From NCBI GenBank assembly GCA_040954595.2, contig CM082585.2:2542001-2606000 (forward strand): a stretch of DNA of 64,000 nt. The letters are read 5' to 3'. The DNA is from Balanoglossus misakiensis. Its lineage: Eukaryota; Hemichordata. The first letter of the stretch is position 1, and each line of letters begins with the position of its first letter. Both the position numbers and the translations under genes were made by a program. The notes under the pieces are model-generated. The model made no database searches, was not told the origin of the DNA, and saw nothing but the letters and a program-made list of their open reading frames with translations. Below are positions 14,221 to 27,229 of this stretch, piece by piece.

Positions 14221-17200
14221 CTACTCTGATGTATCATTGAGCTTGCTTCGCCATTTGCCCTAATGCAAAGAATCCCATTCAATGTCACCATTGCATATGC
14301 AATGTCAAAGTACAGTGCTTTCCGCCACGTATTAACCCAGGGATTTACAGACAACTTTAAATCCCCCTGTAGACATTTTATGCCCATGTCAAAGTGCAGA
14401 GCATGCATCACTATCTACCCTGATGCTTCATCAACCTTGCTTCGCCATTTACCCTGATGCAAAGAATCAGATTCAATGTCATCGCTGCATTAGCAATGTC
14501 AAAGTACAGTGTTTTTGGACACATAATAACCCAGGGATTTACAGACAACATTAAATCCCCCTGTAGGCATTTTATACCCATGTCAAAGTGAAGTGTTTGC
14601 ATCACTATCTACCCTGATGCATCATAAAGCTTGCTACGCCATTTACCCTGATGCAAAGAATCAGAGTCAATGTTATCGTTGCATTAGCAATGTCAAAGTA
14701 CAGTGCTTTTGGACACGTATTAACCCACAGATTTTTCAACAACCTGAAATCCCCATATGCATTTAATACCCATGTCAAAGTTAACTGTTTGCATCACTAT
14801 CTACCCCGATGCATCATAAAGCTTGCTACGCCATTTACCCTGATGCAAAGAATCAGATTCAATGTCATCGTTGCATTAGCAATGTCAAAGTACAGTGATT
14901 TTGGACACGTATTAACCCAGGGATTTATCATCAACTTGAAATCCCCATATGCATTTTATACCCATGTCAAAGTGAAGTGATTGCATCACTATCTACCCTG
15001 ATACATCATCAACCTTGCTTCGCCATTTACCCTGATGCAAAGAATCAGACTCAATGTCATCGTTGCATTAGCAATGTCAAAGTACAGTGCTTTTGAACAT
15101 GTATTAACCCAGGGATTTATCATCAACTTGAAATCCCCATATGCATTTAATACCCATGTCAAAGTGAAGTGTTTGCATCACTATCTACCCTGATGCAATA
15201 TAAAGCTTGCTACGCCATTTACCCTGATGCAAAGAAACAGATTCAATGTCATCGTTACATTAGCAATGTCAAAGTACAGTGCTTTTGGACACGTATTAAC
15301 CCAGGGATTTATCATCAACTTGAAATCCCCATATGCATTCAATACCTATGTCAAAGTTAAGTGATTGCATCACTATCTACCCTGATGCATCATCAACCTT
15401 GCTTCATAATTTGCCCTGATGCAAAGAATCAGATTCAATGTCATCGTTGCATTAGCAATGTCAAATTAGAGTGCTTTTGGCCACGTATTAACCTATGGAT
15501 TTACAGTTAACATTAAATACCCATGTGAAAGTGCAGAGTTTGCATCACCATCTACTCTGATGTATCATTGAGCTTGCTTCGCCATTTGCCCTAATGCAAA
15601 GAATCCCATTCAATGTCACCATTGCATATGCAATGTCAAAGTACAGTGCTTTCCGCCACGTATTAACCCAGGGATTTACAGACAACTTTAAATCCCCCTG
15701 TAGACATTTTATGCCCATGTCAAAGTGCAGAGCTTGCATCACTATCTACCCTGATGCTTCATCAACCTTGCTTCGCCATTTACCCTGATGCAAAGAATCA
15801 GATTCAATGTCATCGCTGCATTAGCAATGTCAAAGTACAGTGTTTTTGGACACGTAATAACCCAGGGATTTACAGACAACATTAAATCCCCCTGTAGGCA
15901 TTTTATACCCATGTCAAAGTGAAGTGTTTGCATCACTATCTACCCTGATGCATCATAAAGCTTGCTACGCCATTTACCCTGATGCAAAGAATCAGATTCA
16001 ATGTTATCGTTGCATTAGCAATGTCAAAGTACAGTGCTTTTGGACACGTATTAACCCACAGATTTTTCAACAACCTGAAATCCCCATATGCATTTAATAC
16101 CCATGTCAAAGTTAAGTGTTTGCATCACTATCTACCCTGATGCATCATAAAGCTTGCTACGCCATTTACCCTGATGCAAAGAATCAGATTCAATGTCATC
16201 GTTGCATTAGCAATGTCAAAGTACAGTGATTTTGGACACGTATTAACCCAGGGATTTATCATCAACTTGAAATCCCCATATGCATTTAATACCCATGTCA
16301 AAGTGAAGTGATTGCATCACTATCTACCCTGATGCATCATCAACCTTGCTTCGCCATTTACCCTGATGCAAAGAATCAGACTCAATGTCATCGTTGCATT
16401 AGCAATGTCAAAGTACAGTGCTTTTGGACATGTATTAACCCAGGGATTTATCATCAACTTGAAATCCCCATATGCATTTAATACCCATGTCAAAGTGAAG
16501 TGTTTGCATCACTATCTACCCTGATGCAATATAAAGCTTGCTACGCCATTTACCCTGATGCAAAGAATCTGATTCAATGTCATCGTTACATTAGCAATGT
16601 CAAAGTACAGTGCTTTTGGACACGTATTAACCCAGGGATTTACAGACAACATTAAATCCCCCTGTAGGCATTTTATACCCATGTCAAAGTGAAGTGTTTG
16701 CATCACTATCTACCCTGATGCATCATAAAGCTTGCTACGCCATTTACTCTGATGGAAAGAATCAGATTCAATGTCATCATTGCATTAGCAATGTCAAAGT
16801 ACAGTGCTTTTGGACACGTATTAACCAACAGATTTTTCAACAACCTGAAATCCCCATATGCATTTAATACCCATGTCAAAGTGAAGTGTTTGCATCACTA
16901 TCTACCCTGATGCATCATAAAGCTTGCTACGCCATTTACCCTGATGCAAAGAATCAGATTCAATGTCATCGTTACATTAGCAATGTCAAAGTACAGTGCT
17001 TTTGGACACGTATTAACCCAGGGATTTATCATCAACTTGAAATCCCCATATGCATTTAATACCCATGTCAAAGTGAAGTGATTGCATCACTATCTACCCT
17101 GATGCATCATCAACCTTGCTTCGCCATTTGCCCAGATGCAAAGAATCAGATTCAATGTCATCGTTGCATTAGCAATGTCAAATTAGGGTGCTTTTGGCCA

Positions 17201-17268
17201 CGTATTAACCTATGGATTTACATTTAACATTAAATACCCATGTGAAAGTGCAGAGTTTGCATCACCAT
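14221..17268. repeat. 1331-bp and 1717-bp HOR units (7-mer and 9-mer)
   Basis: A-monomer starts at 14221, 15552 and 17269. 1331 is 1139 plus 192; 1717 is 1331 plus 194 plus 192. Shared private variants in the first two A monomers (TGATGTATCATTGAGC, GTAGACATTTTATGCCC) link these units with those at 20151 and 21482. Confidence 0.87.
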
Positions 17269-20150
17269 CTACTCTGATGCATCATTGAGCTTGCTTCGCC
17301 ATTTGCCCTAATGCAAAGAATCCCATTCAATGTCACCATTGCATATGCAATGTCAAAGTACAGTGCTTTCCGCCACGTATTAACCCAGGGATTTACAGAC
17401 AACTTTAAATCCCCCTGTAGGCATTTTATACCCATGTCTAAGTGCAGAGCTTGCATCACTATCTACCCTGATGCATAATCAATCTTGCTTCGCCATTTAC
17501 CCTGATGCAAAGAATCAGATTCAATGTCATCGTTGCATTAGCAATGTCAAAGTACAGTGCTTTTGGACACGTATTAACCCAGGGATTTACAGACAACTTT
17601 AAATCCCCCTGTAGGCATTTTATACACATGTCAAAGTGAAGTGTTTGCATCACTATCTACCCTGATGCATCATAAAGCTTGCTACGCCATTTACCCTGAT
17701 GCAAAGATTCAGATTCAATGTCATCATTGCATTAGCAATGTCAAAGTACAGTGCTTTTCGACACGTATTAACCCACAGATTTTTCAACAACCTGAAATCC
17801 CCATATGCATTTAATACCCATGTCAAAGTGAAGTGTTTGCATCACTATCTACCCTGATGCATCATAAAGCTTGCTACGCCATTTACCCTGATGCAAAGAA
17901 TCAGATTCAATGTCATCGTTACATTAGCAATGTCAAAGTACAGTGCTTTAGGACACGTATTAACCCAGGGATTTATCATCAACTTGAAATCCCCATATGC
18001 ATTTACTACCCATGTCAAAGTGAAGTGATTGCATCACTATCTACCCTGATGCATCATCAACCTTGCTTCGCCATTTGCCCTGATGCAAAGAATCAGATTC
18101 AATGTCATCGTTGCATTAGCAATGTCAAATTAGAGTGCTTTTGGCCACGTATTAACCTATGGATTTACAGTTAACATTAAATACCCATGTGAAAGTGCAG
18201 AGTTTGCATCACCATCTACTCTGATGCATCATTGAGTTTGCTTCGCCATTTGCCCTAATGCAAAGAATCCCATTCAATGTCACCATTGCATATGCAATGT
18301 CAAAGTACAGTGCTTTCCGCCACGTATTAACCCAGGGATTTACAGACAACTTTAAATCCCCCTGTAGGCATTTTATACCCATGTCAAAGTGAAGTGTTTG
18401 CATCACTATCTACCCTGATGCGTCATAAAGCTTGCTACGCCATTTACCCTGATGCAAAGAATCAGATTCAATGTCATCGTTGCATTAGCAATGTCAAAGT
18501 ACAGTGCTTTTTGACACGTATTAACCCACAGATTTTTCAACAACCTGAAATCCCCATATGCATTTAATACCCATGTCAAAGTGAAGTGTTTGCATCACTA
18601 TCTACCCTGATGCATCATAAAGCTTGCTACGCCATATACCCTGATGCAAAGAATCAGATTCAATGTCATCGTTGCATTAGCAATGTCAAATTACAGTGCT
18701 TTTGGACACGTATTAACCCAGGGATTTATCATCAACTTGAAATCCCCATATGCATTTGATACCAATGTCAAAGTGAAGTGATTGCATCACTATCTACCCT
18801 GATGCATCATAAACCTTGCTTCGCCATTTGCCCTGATGCAAAGAATCAGATTCAATGTCATCGTTCCATTAGCAATGTCAAATTAGAGTGCTTTTGGCCA
18901 CGTATTAACCTATGGATTTACATTTAACATTAAATACCCATGTGAAAGTGCAGAGTTTGCATCACCATCTACTCTGATGCATCATAAACCTTGCTTCGCC
19001 ATTTGCCCTGATGCAAAGAATCAGATTCAATGTCATCGTTCCATTAGCAATGTCAAATTAGAGTGCTTTTGGCCACGTATTAACCTATCGATTTACATTT
19101 AACATTAAATACCCATGTGAAAGTGCAGAGTTTGCATCACCATCTACTCTGATGCATCATTGAGCTTGCTTCGCCATTTGCCCTAATGCAAAGAATCCCA
19201 TTCAATGTCACCATTGCATATGCAATGTCAAAGTACAGTGCTTTCCGCCACGTATTAACCCAGGGATTTACAGACAACTTTAAATCCCCCTGTAGGCATT
19301 TTATACCCATGTCTAAGTGCAGAGCTTGCATCACTATCTACCCTGATGCATAATCAACCTTGCTTCGCCATTTACCCTGATGCAAAGAATCAGATTCAAT
19401 GTCATCGTTGCATTAGCAATGTCAAAGTACAGTGTTTTTGGACACGTAATAACCCAGGGATTTACAGACAACATTAAATCCCCCTGTAGGCATTTTATAC
19501 CCATGTCAAAGTGAAGTGTTTGCATCACTATCTACCCTGATGCATCATAAAGCTTGCTACGCCATTTACCCTGATGCAAAGAATCAGATTCAATGTTATC
19601 GTTGCATTAGCAATGTCAAAGTACAGTGCTTTTGGACACGTATTAACCCAGGGATTTATCATCAACTTGAAATCCCCATATGCATTTAATACCCATGTCA
19701 AAGTGAAGTGTTTGCATCACTATCTACCCTGATGCAATATAAAGCTTGCTACGCCATTTACACTGATGCAAATAAACAGATTCAATGTCATCGTTACATT
19801 AGCAATGTCAAAGTACAGTGCTTTTGGACACGTATTAACCCAGGGATTTATCATCAACTTGAAATCCCCATATGCATTCAATACCCATGTCAAAGTTAAG
19901 TGATTGCATCACTATCTACCCTAATGCATCATCAACCTTGCTTCGCCATTTGCCCTGATGCAAAGAATCAGATTCAATGTCATCGTTCCATTAGCAATGT
20001 CAAATTAGAGTGCTTTTGGCCACGTATTAACCTATGGATTTACAGTTAACATTAAATACCCATGTGAAAGTGCTTTTGGCCACGTATTAACCTATGGATT
20101 TACATTTAACATTAAATACCCATGTGAAAGTGCAGAGTTTGCATTACCAT
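17269..20150. repeat. 947, 753, 175 and 1007-bp HOR units with a 60-bp internal duplication
   Basis: A-monomer starts at 17269, 18216, 18969 and 19144. The 18969-19143 unit is a single stand-alone E-like monomer of 175 bp. The 1007-bp unit is a 947-bp unit plus a 60-bp tandem duplication at 20011-20130, in which TGCTTTTGGCCACGTATTAA occurs at 20011 and again at 20071. Confidence 0.87.
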
Positions 20151-23100
20151 CTACTCTGATGTATCATTGAGCTTGCTTCGCCATTTGCCCTAATGCAAAG
20201 AATCCCATTCAATGTCACCATTGCATATGCAATGTCAAAGTACAGTGCTTTCCGCCACGTATTAACCCAGGGATTTACAGACAACTTTAAATCCCCATGT
20301 AGACATTTTATGCCCATGTCAAAGTGCAGAGCTTGCATCACTATCTACCCTGATGCTTCATCAACCTTGCTTCGCCATTTACCCTGATGCAAAGAATCAG
20401 ATTCAATGTCATCGCTGCATTAGCAATGTCAATGTACAGTGTTTTTGGACACGTAATAACCCAGGGATTTACAGACAACATTAAATCCCCCTGTAGGCAT
20501 TTTATACCCATGTCAAAGTGAAGTGTTTGCATCACTATCTACCCTGATGCATCATAAAGCTTGCTACGCCATTTACCCTGATGCAAAGAATCAGATTCAA
20601 TGTTGTCGTTGCATTAGCAATGTCAAAGTATAGTGCTTTTGGACACGTATTAACCCACAGATTTTTCAACAACCTGAAATCCCCATATGCATTTAATACC
20701 CATGTCAAAGTTAAGTGTTTGCATCACTATCTACCCCGATGCATTATAAAGCTTGCTACGCCATTTACCCTGATGCAAAGAATCAGATTCAATGTCATCG
20801 TTGCATTAGCAATGTCAAAGTACAGTGATTTTGGACACGTATTAACCCAGGGATTTATCATCAACTTGAAATCCCCATAGGCATTTTATACCCATGTCAA
20901 AGTGAAGTGATTGCATCACTATCTACCCTGATACATCATCAACCTTGCTTCGCCATTTACCCTGATGCAAAGAATCAGACTCAATGTCATCGTTGCATTA
21001 GCAATGTCAAAGTACAGTGCTTTTGGACATGTATTAACCCAGGGATTTATCATCAACTTGAAATCCCCATATGCATTTAATACCCATGTCAAAGTGAAGT
21101 GTTTACATCACTATCTACCCTGATGCAATATAAAGCTTGCTACGCCATTTACCCTGATGCAAAGAAACAGATTCAATGTCATCGTTACATTAGCAATGTC
21201 AAAGTACAGTGCTTTTGGACACGTATTAACCCAGGGATTTATCATCAACTTGAAATCCCCATATGCATTCAATACCCATGTCAAAGTTAAGTGATTGCAT
21301 CACTATCTACCCTGATGCATCATCAACCTTGCTTCATAATTTGCCCTGATGCAAAGAATCAGATTCAATGTCATCGTTGCATTAGCAATGTCAAATTAGA
21401 GTGCTTTTGGCCACGTATTAACCTATGGATTTACAGTTAACATTAAATACCCATGTGAAAGTGCAGAGTTTGCATCACCATCTACTCTGATGTATCATTG
21501 AGCTTGCTTCGCCATTTGCCCTAATGCAAAGAATCCCATTCAATGTCACCATTGCATATGCAATGTCAAAGTACAGTGCTTTCCGCCACGTATTAACCCA
21601 GGGATTTACAGACAACTTTAAATCCCCCTGTAGACATTTTATGCCCATGTCAAAGTGCAGAGCTTGCATCACTATCTACCCTAATGCTTCATCAACCTTG
21701 CTTCGCCATTTACCCTGATGCAAAGAATCAGATTCAATGTCATCGCTGCATTAGCAATGTCAAAGTACAGTGTTTTTGGACACGTAATAACCCAGGGATT
21801 TACAGACAACATTAAATCCCCCTGTAGGCATTTTATACCCATGTCAAAGTGAAGTGTTTGCATCACTATCTACCCTGATGCATCATAAAGCTTGCTACGC
21901 CATTTACCCTGATGCAAAGAATCAGATTCAATGTTATCGTTGCATTAGCAATGTCAAAGTACAGTGCTTTTGGACACGTATTAACCCACAGATTTTTCAA
22001 CAACCTGAAATCCCCATATGCATTTAATACCCATGTCAAAGTTAAGTGTTTGCATCACTATCTACCCTGATGCATCATAAAGCTTGCTACGCCATTTACC
22101 CTGATGCAAAGAATCAGATTCAATGTCATCGTTGCATTAGCAATGTCAAAGTACAGTGATTTTGGACATGTATTAACCCAGGGATTTATCATCAACTTGA
22201 AATCCCCATATGCATTTAATACCCATGTCAAAGTGAAGTGATTGCATCACTATCTACCCTGATGCATCATCAACCTTGCTTCGCCATTTACCCTGATGCA
22301 AAGAATCAGATTCAATGTTATCGTTGCATTAGCAATGTCAAAGTACAGTGCTTTTGGACACGTATTAACCCACAGATTTTTCAACAACCTGAAATCCCCA
22401 TATGCATTTAATACCCATGTCAAAGTTAAGTGTTTGCATCACTATCTACCCTGATGCATCATAAAGCTTGCTACGCCATTTACCCTGATGCAAAGAATCA
22501 GATTCAATGTCATCGTTGCATTAGCAATGTCAAAGTACAGTGATTTTGGACATGTATTAACCCAGGGATTTATCATCAACTTGAAATCCCCATATGCATT
22601 TAATACCCATGTCAAAGTGAAGTGATTGCATCACTATCTACCCTGATGCATCATCAACCTTGCTTCGCCATTTACCCTGATGCAAAGAATCAGACTCAAT
22701 GTCATCGTTGCATTAGCAATGTCAAAGTACAGTGCTTTTGGACATGTATTAACCCAGGGATTTATCATCAACTTGAAATCCCCATATGCATTTAATACCC
22801 ATGTCAAAGTGAAGTGTTTGCATCACTATCTACCCTGATGCAATATAAAGCTTGCTACGCCATTTACCCTGATGCAAAGAATCTGATTCAATGTCATCGT
22901 TACATTAGCAATGTCAAAGTACAGTGCTTTTGGACACGTATTAACCCAGGGATTTATCATCAACTTGAAATCCCCATATGCATTCAATACCCATGTCAAA
23001 GTTAAGTGATTGCATCACTATCTACCCTGATGCATCATCAACCTTGCTTCGCCATTTGCCCTGATGCAAAGAATCAGATTCAATGTCATCGTTGCATTAG

Positions 23101-24335
23101 CAATGTCAAATTAGAGTGCTTTTGGCCACGTATTAACCTATGGATTTACAGTTAACATTAAATGCCCATGTGAAAGTGCAGAGTTTGCATCACCATCTAC
23201 TCTGATGTATCATTGAGCTTGCTTCGCCATTTGCCCTAATTCAAAGAATCCCATTCAATGTCACCATTGCATATGCAATGTCAAAGTACAGTGCTTTCCG
23301 CCACGTATTAACCCAGGGATTTACAGACAACTTTAAATCCCCCTGTAGACATTTTATGCCCATGTCAAAGTGCAGAGCTTGCATCACTATCTACCCTGAT
23401 GCTTCATCAACCTTGCTTCGCCATTTACCCTGATGCAAAGAATCAGATTCAATGTCATCGCTGCATTAGCAATGTCAAAGTACAGTGTTTTTGGACACGT
23501 AATAACCCAGGGATTTACAGACAACATTAAATCCCCCTGTAGGCATTTTATACCCATGTCAAAGTGAAGTGTTTGCATCACTATCTACCCTGATGCAATA
23601 TAAATGTTGCTACGCCATTTACCCTGATGCAAAGAAACAGATTCAATGTTATCGTTGCATTAGCAATGTCAAAGTACAGTGCTTTTGGACACGTATTAAC
23701 CCACAGATTTTTCAACAACCTGAAATCCCCATGTGCATTTAATACCCATGTCAAAGTTAAGTGTTTGCATCACTATCTACCCTGATGCATCATAAAGCTT
23801 GCTACGCCATTTACCCTGATGCAAAGAATCAGATTCAATGTCATCGTTGCATTAGCAATGTCAAAGTACAGTGATTTTGGACATGTATTAACCCAGGGAT
23901 TTATCATCAACTTGAAATCCCCATATGCATTTAATACCCATGTCAAAGTGAAGTGTTTGCATCACTATCTACCCTGATGCAATATAAAGCTTGCTACGCC
24001 ATTTACCCTGATGCAAAGAATCTGATTCAATGTCATCGTTACATTAGCAATGTCAAAGTACAGTGCTTTTGGACACGTATTAACCCAGGGATTTATCATC
24101 AACTTGAAATCCCCATATGCATTCAATACCCATGTCAAAGTTAAGTGATTGCATCACTATCTACCCTGATGCATCATCAACCTTGCTTCGCCATTTGCCC
24201 TGATGCAAAGAATCAGATTCAATGTCATCGTTGCATTAGCAATGTCAAATTAGAGTTCTTTTGGCCACGTATTAACCTATGGATTTACAGTTAACATTAA
24301 ATACCCATGTGAAAGTGCAGAGTTTGCATCACCAT
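20151..24335. repeat. 1331, 1715 and 1139-bp HOR units
   Basis: A-monomer starts at 20151, 21482, 23197 and 24336. The 1331-bp unit closely matches the unit at 14221 (same private variants), and the next unit resembles that at 15552. A block of about 3 kb therefore appears to have been copied within the array. Both the 13276 and 23197 A monomers carry the rare CCCTAATTCAAAG variant. Confidence 0.86.
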
Positions 24336-25191
24336 CTACTCTGATGCATCATTGAGCTTGCTTCGCCATGTCAAAGTGCAGAGCTTGCATCACTATCTAC
24401 CCTGATGCATCATCAACCTTGCTTCGCCATTTACCCTGATGCAAAGAATCTGATTCAATGTCATCGTTGCATTAGCAATGTCAAAGTACAGTGCTTTTGG
24501 ACACGTATTAACCCAGGGATTTATCATCAACTTGAAATCCCCATATGCATTTAATACCCATGTCAAAGTGAAGTGATTGCATCACTATCTACCCTGATGC
24601 ATCATCAACCTTGCTTCGCCATTTGCCCTGATGCAAAGAATCAGATTCAATGTCATCGTTGCATTAGCAATGTCAAATTAGAGTTCTTTTGGCCACGTAT
24701 TAACCTATGGATTTACAGTTAACATTAAATACCCATGTGAAAGTGCAGAGTTTGCATCACCATCTACTCTGATGCATCATTGAGCTTGCTTCGCCATGTC
24801 AAAGTGCAGAGCTTGCATCACTATCTACCCTGATGCATCATCAACCTTGCTTCGCCATTTACCCTGATGCAAAGAATCTGATTCAATGTCATCGTTGCAT
24901 TAGCAATGTCAAAGTACAGTGCTTTTGGACACGTATTAACCCAGGGATTTATCATCAACTTGAAATCCCCATATGCATTTAATACCCATGTCAAAGTGAA
25001 GTGATTGCATCACTATCTACCCTGATGCATCATCAACCTTGCTTCGCCATTTGCCCTGATGCAAAGAATCAGATTCAATGTCATCGTTCCATTAACAATG
25101 TCAAAATAGAGTGCTTTTGGCCACGTATTAACCTATGGATTTACATTTAACATTAAATACCCATGTGAAAGTGCAGAGCTTGCATCACCAT
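24336..25191. repeat. Two near-identical 428-bp truncated HOR units at the array edge
   Basis: Units run 24336-24763 and 24764-25191. Each consists of a 61-bp remnant of an A monomer, one 192-bp monomer and one 175-bp E monomer. The A remnant has an internal deletion joining GCTTCGCCATG directly to TCAAAGTGCAGAGC. The same deletion in both shows that it was amplified after it arose. Confidence 0.9.
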
Positions 25192-25368
25192 CTACTCTGA
25201 TGCATCATTGAGCTTGCTTCGCCATTTGCCCTAATGCAAAGAATCCCATTCAATGTCATCGTTGCATTAGCAATGTCAAAGTACAGTGCTTTCCGCCACG
25301 TATTAACCCAGGGATTTACTGACAACTTTAAATCCCCCTATACACATTTTATACCCATGTCAAAGTGA

Positions 25369-25417
25369 CAGGGTTCGAACCCATGATCCTCTAACCACTG
25401 GACTATGACTATGTGAC
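25369..25417 (-). ncRNA. tRNA-like fragment (A-box and B-box) at the satellite boundary
   Basis: Read on the minus strand, the segment contains TAGTCCAGTGGTTAGAG, which resembles a pol III A-box and D-arm, followed closely by GGGTTCGAACCC, an intact B-box and T-loop. The anticodon arm expected between them is missing, so this is not a functional tRNA. It is better read as a decayed tRNA pseudogene or the head of a tRNA-derived SINE. GTGACA occurs on both sides (25365-25370 and 25413-25418), possibly a short target duplication. Confidence 0.5.
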
Positions 25418-27200
25418 AGAATGACCTTTCTGTATGGTGCCTTGTTTAGCTCCTAGTCAGATTTCAAGAAAATGTGGAAAAGTGCAAATTAGTCTCTTTG
25501 AATTTCCAACAACTCAGTTTGTCAGCTCCCATATCCCAGTTCTCTGACCAGTTCCCGTTCTTCTTAGATGTCACAATACTGATCACAAGACATGCAGTTG
25601 TACACTTTGCGGAAAACATTATGAATATATGCAGATAAGAAAAGACTTACTTGTGGGCAATTTAAACACAACATTTTGAGTAAAGTGGGTAAAATAGGAT
25701 TAAAGTTGGTTTATAAAGGCATATCGAAAAGAATCTACTTCAATTTGTTCATTTCTGAAATTTGAGAATATGAATATGCATGTTTTATTTGCCATATATG
25801 AACACCAATGAAAAGTTATGTTTCCAGCTTAGGTATTGGTGGATTTGAACCACCTGACATCAGAAGACGCCTCCAGAATACCTCTAATTTGGTTGCATAA
25901 TTTTCATGTGAATGTTCATAATATAGCGATTGATTAATCCCTAATTTTTTATTTTTATTTTTTTTTGGGGGGGGGGGGGGGCTGGAGGGGGGTTGAGGTT
26001 CAAGTAGTAAATCTTGCAGGCCAATTTGAAACAATGTGTCATGTAGTTAACCTGAAAGAAATTAACACAAATAGTTTCTGCTCTTTTTGAAACAAGGTGT
26101 CATGTGGTTGAACTGTGACAATGGGCCAGTCAAAATAGCATCTGCAAATTATGCACACAATAGAGTGATGGGTTAGTGGGTTAAGTTTACTTTTACCTTA
26201 GCATTATATAACACACTATCGTGTACATAATCTCGCAGAGCTCTATCATAATTGTTTTCAAATAAAGCAAGATAACTACTTGTATGATTACATATCTAAT
26301 TTACGCGCCTAAAGGGCAGTTAAAAACCTCAGACCAGTTACAAAAGAGGAAAAAAAACTGTCCTCTCCTCCTCTCACCCCATGATCTAAGCTAAATTTGG
26401 AATTTGGATGGGGTGGGGAGGTTTAGCTAACCTAACATGTTCTGCCTGTCTGTCGCGTACAATGTGTCCATGCGCGAATACGATCACGGGTACCGTTGCG
26501 AGAAATTCCACCGAATAACGATGCTGACGAGTATTATCTATCTGAGAAATAATAGCATGTTATTCATAAAACATACACATTAACCAATTAATGAACCAAC
26601 ATGATTATTAGACCCTGGACACTTATTTAATGTTATATCATTATTATACCTCTGTCATCATCATCAATATTAACACCCTTGTATACTTAATATCACCATA
26701 AGCCATCACCGCAATTATTAATCGTTATTATACCCTTCCATGATTGTTACCTTTATTAAACCCGACACAGTTATCACCATTTATTATACCCTTCTCATTC
26801 ATATACCCATTATAACCTGTGTACACAAGTCATCATCATATTATAAACCCATTATTATACCTTTTATACCAGTCACATTTGTTACCCTATTATCATTCCC
26901 TTCATCCAAAAAACCACTGTTACCCCTGTATAACCTGTGTACACTCAAATTTTACCATAAGCCATCATCACATTTGTAACCCTTTTATTAAACCATTCAT
27001 ATTTGTTCGCCTTTATTATACCATACACATTTATGAACCTATTATCATACCCTGCACAAAGCCATTGCTGTTAACCTCATTTTAGCATAAGTAATCACTA
27101 CCAATTATTAACCTGATTTATTGGACTATTAAGTTTTATATTACGATCACTTCGTTTTGTACTCCTATATAACTCTACCTCATAATTTCGGTCAATAGGT
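25418..27200. other. AT-rich spacer without recognisable genes
   Basis: No convincing exon or family was recognised. A T-run followed by a G-run (about 25945-25981) marks a low-complexity tract. From about 26590 to 27130 the sequence becomes a degenerate ATTATACC / ATTATAACC-rich stretch with many short, irregular repeats, read as an old AT-rich simple repeat. ORFs here are by-products of this low complexity. Confidence 0.6.
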
Positions 27201-27229
27201 TTATTATGTTGAAACTCCACTTCTCCATC

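Larger units (their letters stand above)
3906..25368. repeat. Satellite array, main block, with higher-order repeat structure
   Basis: About 113 tandem monomers, all in the same orientation. Five monomer types recur, here called A to E. A (194 bp) has TGAGCTTGCTTCG and TTTCCGCCACG. B (194 bp) shares A's 3' half (CCCCCTGTAGGCATTTTATA). C (192 bp) has TTTTTCAACAACCTG. D (192 bp) has TTTATCATCAACTTG. E (175 bp) has CCTATGGATTTACA and lacks about 17 bp of the 3' half. E normally precedes A, so the E-A junction marks the phase of each higher-order unit. Hybrid monomers (for example A fused to D near 13276) show exchange between types. Centromeric function cannot be judged from sequence alone. Confidence 0.97.

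Noticed and set aside
384-24144. Dozens of 60-113 codon ORFs on both strands of the satellite
   Set aside because: They repeat with the monomers, lack start or splice context, and are broken wherever a monomer changes type. They are treated as part of the satellite.
1-25368. CRISPR array
   Set aside because: Repeats are about 190 bp, contiguous and without unique spacers, and the DNA is eukaryotic.
1-25368. Calling the array a centromere
   Set aside because: No CENP-B-box-like motif was recognised and sequence alone cannot show centromere identity.
26740-27085. Two overlapping hydrophobic plus-strand ORFs
   Set aside because: They arise from degenerate ATTATACC simple sequence.
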